Assembly (NCBI GenBank): GCA_017477435.1
Contig: JAFUVV010000017.1
Span: forward strand, 1 to 40,625
Reading direction: 5' to 3'
Length of the DNA: 40,625 nucleotides
Origin: Prevotella sp.
GTDB taxonomy: Bacteria > Bacteroidota > Bacteroidia > Bacteroidales > Bacteroidaceae
Shown here: positions 36,219 to 40,625 of the stretch, one piece after another
How the letters are laid out: each line of letters begins with the position of its first letter
Position numbering within the stretch: the stretch's first letter is position 1
Notes under the pieces: generated by a model
The model's input: the letters and a program-made list of their open reading frames with translations, nothing else
What the model was told of the DNA's origin: nothing
Database searches by the model: none
Translations under genes and position numbers: made by a program

Positions 36219-37184
36219 ATGAGATATGAACTAAAAGGAACATACCTTCCCGACCCACATCGCTACGATGACGCTTCGCTCTATGCCCGTTGCGGGCGCA
36301 GCGGAGTGCTGCTGCCACGCATAAGCCTCGGCTTCTGGCAGAACTTCGGAGCCGTAGACCCCTACGAGCGCAGTCGCGCCATGGCACACTATGCCTTCGA
36401 TCACGGCATCACACACTTCGACCTGGCCAACAACTACGGCCCTCCCTACGGCACGGTAGAAGAGACGATGGGCCGGCTCATTGACGACGACTTCCGCCAA
36501 TATCGCGACGAACTGTTCATCAGTTCGAAAGCAGGCTACGACATGTGGCCCGGACCATACGGCAACTGGGGCTCGCGCAAATATCTCATCGCCAGTCTCG
36601 AGCAGAGCCTGCGCCGCATGCACCTCGATTACGTCGACCTCTTCTACAGCCATCGCCTCGACCCCGCGACGCCCCTCGAAGAGACACTACAGGCGCTCGT
36701 CGACATCGTGAGGCAAGGGAAAGCCCTCTATGTGGGAATATCCAACTGGCCCCTCGAGCATTTGAGGGTAGGGGAGAAATATCTGCGCGAGCACGACGTG
36801 CCCCTGCTCATCTATCAAGGTCGGCTCAACCTTATCGACCATAAGCCCCTCGACACAGGCATCCTTCAGTTCTGCCGCGAGAAAGGGGTGGGCTTCATCG
36901 CCTTCTCGCCGCTCGCACAGGGACTCCTCACCGACCGCTACCTGAACGGCATACCCGCCGACTCGCGCATGGCACGCCAGCGCACCCTCACCACCGAACG
37001 CCTCACACCCGACGTGCTCAACGTCGTGCGTAAGCTGAAGGCCGATGCCGAAGCCGCCGGACAGACAACCAGCGAGGCAGCCCTCAGATGGGTCCTCGCA
37101 CAAGAAGGAGTCACATCTGTGCTCGTAGGTACAAGCAGTGTCAGTCAACTGGAAGAAAACATGCGTTGCGTAAAGAGCCTCTGA
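36219..37184 (+). CDS. Aldo/keto reductase (YghZ/L-glyceraldehyde-3-phosphate reductase type)
   Basis: 321 residues. NADPH-dependent reduction of aldehydes or ketones in the cytoplasm. The TIM-barrel tetrad is visible: Asp in HFDLANNYG, Tyr in the same stretch, Lys in ISSKAGYDMWPGPYG and His in FYSHRLDP. The extended GYDMWPGPYGNWGS loop is characteristic of the YghZ/AKR14 group, which detoxifies methylglyoxal and L-glyceraldehyde 3-phosphate. ATG 36219 fits the family start. Its stop codon lies inside the terminator loop. Confidence 0.9.
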   Translation: MRYELKGTYLPDPHRYDDASLYARCGRSGVLLPRISLGFWQNFGAVDPYERSRAMAHYAFDHGITHFDLANNYGPPYGTVEETMGRLIDDDFRQYRDELFISSKAGYDMWPGPYGNWGSRKYLIASLEQSLRRMHLDYVDLFYSHRLDPATPLEETLQALVDIVRQGKALYVGISNWPLEHLRVGEKYLREHDVPLLIYQGRLNLIDHKPLDTGILQFCREKGVGFIAFSPLAQGLLTDRYLNGIPADSRMARQRTLTTERLTPDVLNVVRKLKADAEAAGQTTSEAALRWVLAQEGVTSVLVGTSSVSQLEENMRCVKSL

Positions 37185-37199
37185 CAGGCTCTTTTTTTT
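37172..37199 (+). terminator. Terminator overlapping the aldo/keto reductase stop codon
   Basis: AAAGAGCCT (37172-37180) pairs with AGGCTCTTT (37186-37194) over a 5-nt loop, and the T-run continues to 37199. The TGA stop (37182-37184) sits in the loop, so the 5' arm is coding sequence. Confidence 0.9.
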
Positions 37200-37322
37200 G
37201 TATATACAGAATCCTGAACCCCTCTTCCGCCACTTCCTCATCAGACGGCAACCGGAAGAGCCCCGATACCTCACTCTCTAATCAACAACCATCCGACCAT
37301 CCATCCCATTACCCCTTGCCAC

Positions 37323-37410
37323 AGTACAAAGCCCATGTACTCGGAGTACAAGAGCCATGTACTCGGAGTACAAGAGTCATGTATTCGGAGTACATAGCCC
37401 ATGTACTAGC
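37323..37410. repeat. GTAC block E: four tandem 22-bp palindromic units
   Basis: Units begin at 37323, 37345, 37367 and 37389. Three are AGTAC-N9-GTACT; unit 3 has GTATT in its second half. Spacers are CGG three times and AGC at the end. Heptamer-type GTAGAGCGTAAAATGTAAAT follows at once. Confidence 0.95.
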
Positions 37411-37437
37411 GTAGAGCGTAAAATGTAAATATAGCAC

Positions 37438-37608
37438 ACCACCCCTATCCCCTCCTCAGGCTGCTTGCTGATGAGCCACAGGCGAATAAAGGAGGGGAAA
37501 CGCTGCTTGCTCCTTCTTTGAGAGCAAACACTGCACCATTCCCATCGCCGCATGGTGAACGCTGCACCATGGGACTTCCCTCCTTTTTGAGGAGGGGTTA
37601 GGGGTGGT
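37438..37608. repeat. Inverted-repeat element with CCCCTCCT arms
   Basis: Arms 37438-37458 and 37588-37608 are reverse complements at 20 of 21 positions (ACCACCCCTA...TCCTCA type). The interior has further mirrored stretches around AAAGGAGGGG and CCCTCCTTTTTG. No open frame is convincing. The remainder to 38014 shows no gene, only a likely -7 element at 37986-37993. Confidence 0.6.
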
Positions 37609-37985
37609 AGAAAATAACGAAGCGAAGGAGGGAAAGACACTGCTTGCAGATGAGAATGGGCTGGGATGGTGGTAATATTTGGATACATAAAAGTATACAT
37701 TAAAATTTCAAGGTTTATGCCAGCTGCTATGGCATTGCTTATTTTTAGAAGGAATACCGACTTGGCGGTCATATAACTGATTGATAATCAGGCGAAAAAG
37801 TGAAAGTTGGAAATTTGGACTCAATTTAAGCAGAAAGCAGAAAATGCCGTGTCTGTCATAAATAGAAACAGTAACTTAACTTTCTGCGAGTGACACATCT
37901 GCTGCATATAAGTCATTCTGTCCGAAAGAAAGCATAGAAGTCGTGGATTTTATCGCCTCGAGATGATTCTTTCAAAAAATAATGC

Positions 37986-37993
37986 TATCTTTG
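37986..37993 (+). promoter_or_regulatory. Likely -7 element of the FAD oxidoreductase gene
   Basis: TATCTTTG matches TAnnTTTG 21 bp before the ATG at 38015. No TTTG is seen at the expected -33 distance, so activation or a weak promoter is possible. Confidence 0.5.
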
Positions 37994-38014
37994 TGACCGT
38001 ATACTTTATTTAAT

Positions 38015-39583
38015 ATGAATGCTATGAGGAAACTGTGCGTTTTTCTAATGTCTTGGTTGGTACTCTTGCAAGGAGTGTATGCCATCGTGGAAGAAAAGGA
38101 AGCGGATGTCTGCATCTATGGCGCTACTTCTGCTGGAGTGATTGCTGCCTATACGGCAAAGACTCAGGGTAAAACGGTCTTGCTGATAGAGCCTACGGCC
38201 CGTATTGGTGGTTTGTCTGCAGGAGGTCTGGGGTCGACGGATATAGGTAATGTGGCTATCATTCAGGGTCTTTCGCTTGAATTCTACAAGCGGGTAGGCA
38301 GGAAATATGGTAAGGATGAGCCAGCCTTCAAGTTTGAGCCCAGCGTGGCATTGTCTGTTTATAAGGATTTCCTTAGAGAGGCCGGTGTGGAGCCCTTAAT
38401 GCCATACCGCTTGCGTTCGGTAAAGAAGAAAGGAAACGTGATAAGCAGCATTATTCTGGAGAAATCCGATAACACCAAGGAACGCATGAAGATTTCTGCA
38501 AAGGTCTTTGTAGACTGTTCTTACGAAGGCGATTTGATGGCGAAGTCTGGCGTCAGCTATACGGTAGGCCGCGAATCCAATGCTCAGTACAACGAGATTT
38601 ATGATGGAGTCCAGATGCTAGACAAACATCAGTTCCCCGATGGCGTGGATCCCTATAAGGTAAAAGGCGATCCCAAGAGTGGTTTGCTTTATGGCATTCT
38701 GAAGGGAGACATGGGGAAAAGCGGAGAGGCAGACAAGTGTGTCCAGGCTTACAATTACCGCATCACATTGACCAATGACCCTTCCAACCAATTGCCTATC
38801 ACAAAGCCGGAAAACTATGATCCCACGCGTTACGAGCTTCTGTTGCGCTGGAAGGAGGTTGAGCCTTGGACGTCTGTCCACGACTGTTTCGGCTGGAGTT
38901 TCATGCCCAACAACAAGACAGACATCAACAATCGTGGAGCTTTTTCTACTGACATGATTGGCGAGAATTGGGATTATCCGGAGGCAAATTACAAAAAGAG
39001 AGACAAGATACGCAAGGCTCATCTCGATTACACCTTAGGCTTGCTCTATTTTGTAGGCCACGATGAGAGAGTTCCCGACAGCATCCGCAAGCGCATGTTG
39101 GCGTGGGGGCTTCCCAAAGATGAGTATCAGGAGACGGCTCATTTCACGCCGCAAATGTACATCCGTGAGTCTCGCCGTATGATAGGACGTTATGTGATGA
39201 CAGAGCACAATTGTCAGGGTCGCACGGATGTTGATGACTACGTGGGGTGGGCTGCTTACACCATGGACTCCCACAACTGTGGCCGCTACGTGGTGAATGG
39301 TATGGTAAAGAACGAGGGTGACGTGCAGATTCCTTGTCCCAAGCCCTACAATGTGAGCTATCGTTCGATTACTCCCATAGAGGAAGAGGCGAGTAACCTT
39401 CTTGTTCCCGTTTGTCTGAGTGCCAGCCACATCGCATACGGAAGCATCCGTATGGAACCCGTCTTCATGGTGCTGGGAGAAAGTGCTGCCATTGCAGCCT
39501 GTCTGGCTATCGACAATTTCCAGAATTGCGTGCAGAGGGTAAGTTCGAGTGATGTCATGCGCAAGTTTAACGAGATTCCTTGA
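38015..39583 (+). CDS. Exported FAD-dependent oxidoreductase
   Basis: 522 residues of the FAD_oxidored family (related to thiazole biosynthesis-like and xanthan lyase-associated proteins). A signal peptide (about 1-23) precedes the dinucleotide-binding motif VCIYGATSAGVIAAY near 32-46 and the following LLIEPTARIGGLSAGGLG. VDCSYEGDLMAKSG near 170-185 is the second characteristic segment. Substrate unknown; members often act on carbohydrates. An internal ATG at 38024 is an alternative start. Composition is slightly more AT-rich than the upstream block. Confidence 0.85.
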   Translation: MNAMRKLCVFLMSWLVLLQGVYAIVEEKEADVCIYGATSAGVIAAYTAKTQGKTVLLIEPTARIGGLSAGGLGSTDIGNVAIIQGLSLEFYKRVGRKYGKDEPAFKFEPSVALSVYKDFLREAGVEPLMPYRLRSVKKKGNVISSIILEKSDNTKERMKISAKVFVDCSYEGDLMAKSGVSYTVGRESNAQYNEIYDGVQMLDKHQFPDGVDPYKVKGDPKSGLLYGILKGDMGKSGEADKCVQAYNYRITLTNDPSNQLPITKPENYDPTRYELLLRWKEVEPWTSVHDCFGWSFMPNNKTDINNRGAFSTDMIGENWDYPEANYKKRDKIRKAHLDYTLGLLYFVGHDERVPDSIRKRMLAWGLPKDEYQETAHFTPQMYIRESRRMIGRYVMTEHNCQGRTDVDDYVGWAAYTMDSHNCGRYVVNGMVKNEGDVQIPCPKPYNVSYRSITPIEEEASNLLVPVCLSASHIAYGSIRMEPVFMVLGESAAIAACLAIDNFQNCVQRVSSSDVMRKFNEIP

Positions 39584-39617
39584 ACTTGTGGTATTTGTTC
39601 ACAAAACTCTTGTATCT

Positions 39618-39690
39618 CATCCGCTTAAGTTGGGCATAACTGGTTTTGTAGTTTGCCTTGCTGTGTTTCCCCGTGCTGAGGAAGCGGATG
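39618..39690. other. 9-bp inverted repeat in the spacer
   Basis: CATCCGCTT (39618-39626) and AAGCGGATG (39682-39690) are exact reverse complements 55 nt apart, between the FAD oxidoreductase and the LRR promoters. No T-run follows. The role is unknown. Confidence 0.35.
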
Positions 39691-39707
39691 TTCTATAAGG
39701 TATTTAT

Positions 39708-39738
39708 TTTGTATTACGCTCATTTTTTCGTAACTTTG
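39708..39738 (+). promoter_or_regulatory. Upstream tandem promoter of the LRR gene
   Basis: TTTG (39708-39711), a 19-bp spacer and TAACTTTG (39731-39738). The spacer contains CGCTCATTTTTTCG, also found almost unchanged in the next promoter. Confidence 0.8.
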
Positions 39739-39786
39739 ACTCTGTCGAAGTTGTATTGCATTCGGCAGAAAAATAAGTAAATTTAT

Positions 39787-39817
39787 TTTGTATTTCGCTC
39801 ATTCTTTCGTAATTTTG
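39787..39817 (+). promoter_or_regulatory. Downstream tandem promoter of the LRR gene
   Basis: TTTG (39787-39790), a 19-bp spacer and TAATTTTG (39810-39817), with CGCTCATTCTTTCG in the spacer. It is a near copy of the promoter 79 bp upstream. The leader to the ATG at 39844 is about 20 nt. Confidence 0.82.
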
Positions 39818-39843
39818 TAATTAGTAACCAAATTTTTAATCGT

Positions 39844-40515
39844 ATGCGACATATTTTTATAATCTCAGCCCTCACGGCTCTCCTGAGCCTGTTCTCCGTC
39901 ACTGCCTCTGCCTACGACATCGCCGTGGAGAACGAAGGAGTGACTTTCTATTATAATTATTCCGCAGATGGTTCGGAGCTTATTCTGACGGCGGGTGATT
40001 GGAATTGTTATACCGGGAATTTAGTCATTCCCGATAAAGTGACTTACGAAGGAAAGACATACAGCGTGACGAGCATTGAGGATAATACTTTCTTAAGCTT
40101 CAATCGTCTCCGTTCCGTCACCATCCCCGGTAGCGTGAAGAGTATTGGGGCAAGTGCGTTCCAAGGTTGCGTCGTACTCACCACCGTTACCATCCTGGGC
40201 AATGGCTTGACGAGCATCGGGACAAAAGCGTTCTATAACTCCGCCGTTAACTCCATCAACATCCCCAACAGCGTGACGAGCTTTGGCAATGGTGCGTTCT
40301 CCGGCTGCAAATTCACCTCCATCAACATCCCCAACGGCGTGACGAGCATAGCGGAAGATTTGTTCATGGACTGTGGTAAGCTTACCTCTGTCAACATCCC
40401 TAACAGTGTGACGAGCATCGAGGAATATGCGTTCTATAACACCGGCCTCACCTCTGTCACCATCCCTAACAGCGTGACGAGCATCGGGAACAAGGCGTTC
40501 TCTGGCTGTATTTAG
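39844..40515 (+). CDS. BspA-like leucine-rich repeat surface protein, short
   Basis: 223 residues with a signal peptide (about 1-23). From about residue 70 it is built of 22-24-residue LRR_5 units of the Treponema/BspA type (SVTIPNSVTSIGNKAFSGC pattern), about six in number. Relatives in Prevotella and Tannerella mediate adhesion and are usually much longer, with C-terminal sorting or Ig-like regions. This one stops right after a repeat (SGCI-stop), so it may be truncated. Confidence 0.8.
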   Translation: MRHIFIISALTALLSLFSVTASAYDIAVENEGVTFYYNYSADGSELILTAGDWNCYTGNLVIPDKVTYEGKTYSVTSIEDNTFLSFNRLRSVTIPGSVKSIGASAFQGCVVLTTVTILGNGLTSIGTKAFYNSAVNSINIPNSVTSFGNGAFSGCKFTSINIPNGVTSIAEDLFMDCGKLTSVNIPNSVTSIEEYAFYNTGLTSVTIPNSVTSIGNKAFSGCI

Positions 40516-40584
40516 AGATACCTAAACTACCATGAACAACGAAAACTAATCGAACTTAAAGCATTGGTACACAGACACTTTTAG
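40516..40584 (+). pseudogene. In-frame 22-codon tail after the LRR stop codon
   Basis: After TAG 40513-40515 the same frame stays open for 22 codons (RYLNYHEQRKLIELKALVHR, then HF) to a second TAG at 40582-40584. The Lys/Leu-rich, non-LRR composition is unlike the repeat protein. It may be the end of an unrelated gene, for example a transposase remnant, fused behind a truncated LRR gene. This is tentative; the stretch may simply be non-coding. An imperfect hairpin (40595-40603 with 40615-40623) follows at the window edge. Confidence 0.3.
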
Positions 40585-40625
40585 ATTTTAACACTTCAGA
40601 AGCTGTTTTTGGTTGCTTCGGAAAT

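Overview
The window comes from a member of the Bacteroidales, most likely a Prevotella-type organism. The evidence is promoters of the Bacteroidetes type (TTTG, a 19-21 bp spacer, then TAnnTTTG), a DAHP synthase fused to chorismate mutase, SPOR, OmpA and BspA-like envelope proteins, a GH76 protein ending in dockerin-like repeats, and few Shine-Dalgarno sites. No rRNA, tRNA, CRISPR array, prophage or intact insertion sequence was seen.

Layout. 1-655: a palindromic repeat, then a promoter and an attenuator-type leader. 656-5772 (+): phenylalanine/tyrosine operon (pheA, aminotransferase, DAHP synthase-chorismate mutase, tyrA) followed by a secreted nuclease/phosphatase-family protein. 6233-10523 (+): Tat-exported Gfo/Idh/MocA oxidoreductase and a HEAT-repeat protein with a 3-keto-disaccharide hydrolase domain, probably an oxidative glycoside pathway. 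10669-12864 (-): GH76 mannanase-like protein. 13258-18384 (+): ffh, folD, a tiny TPR gene and a four-subunit 2-oxoacid:ferredoxin oxidoreductase. 18589-19374 (-): CobS-like membrane protein without the usual aspartate motif. 19571-21810 (+): OmpA-like porin and acyl-ACP thioesterase. 21871-26755 (-): recJ-recQ and a type II pantothenate kinase. 26861-27923 (+): Nudix hydrolase and an AT-rich beta-barrel protein. 27914-31845 (-): ligA, a B3/B4-domain protein, and a YtxH/holin-like/small-protein cluster. 32104-37184 (+): SPOR lipoprotein, ruvX, def, a TPR protein and an aldo/keto reductase. 38015-40515 (+): FAD-dependent oxidoreductase and a short BspA-like leucine-rich protein.

Two observations stand out. 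First, the aromatic operon is preceded by a 25-codon leader peptide in which 8 of 9 consecutive residues are Tyr or Phe. It overlaps a perfect 11-nt antiterminator that competes with a terminator hairpin, which is the layout of ribosome-mediated attenuation. Second, five intergenic sites, 5 to 11.5 kb apart, each carry exactly four tandem 22-bp units built around a palindrome with GTAC at both ends. These 88-bp blocks match no element I can name. Other intergenic DNA holds heptamer tracts, large inverted repeats and a recurrent promoter whose spacer is also conserved.
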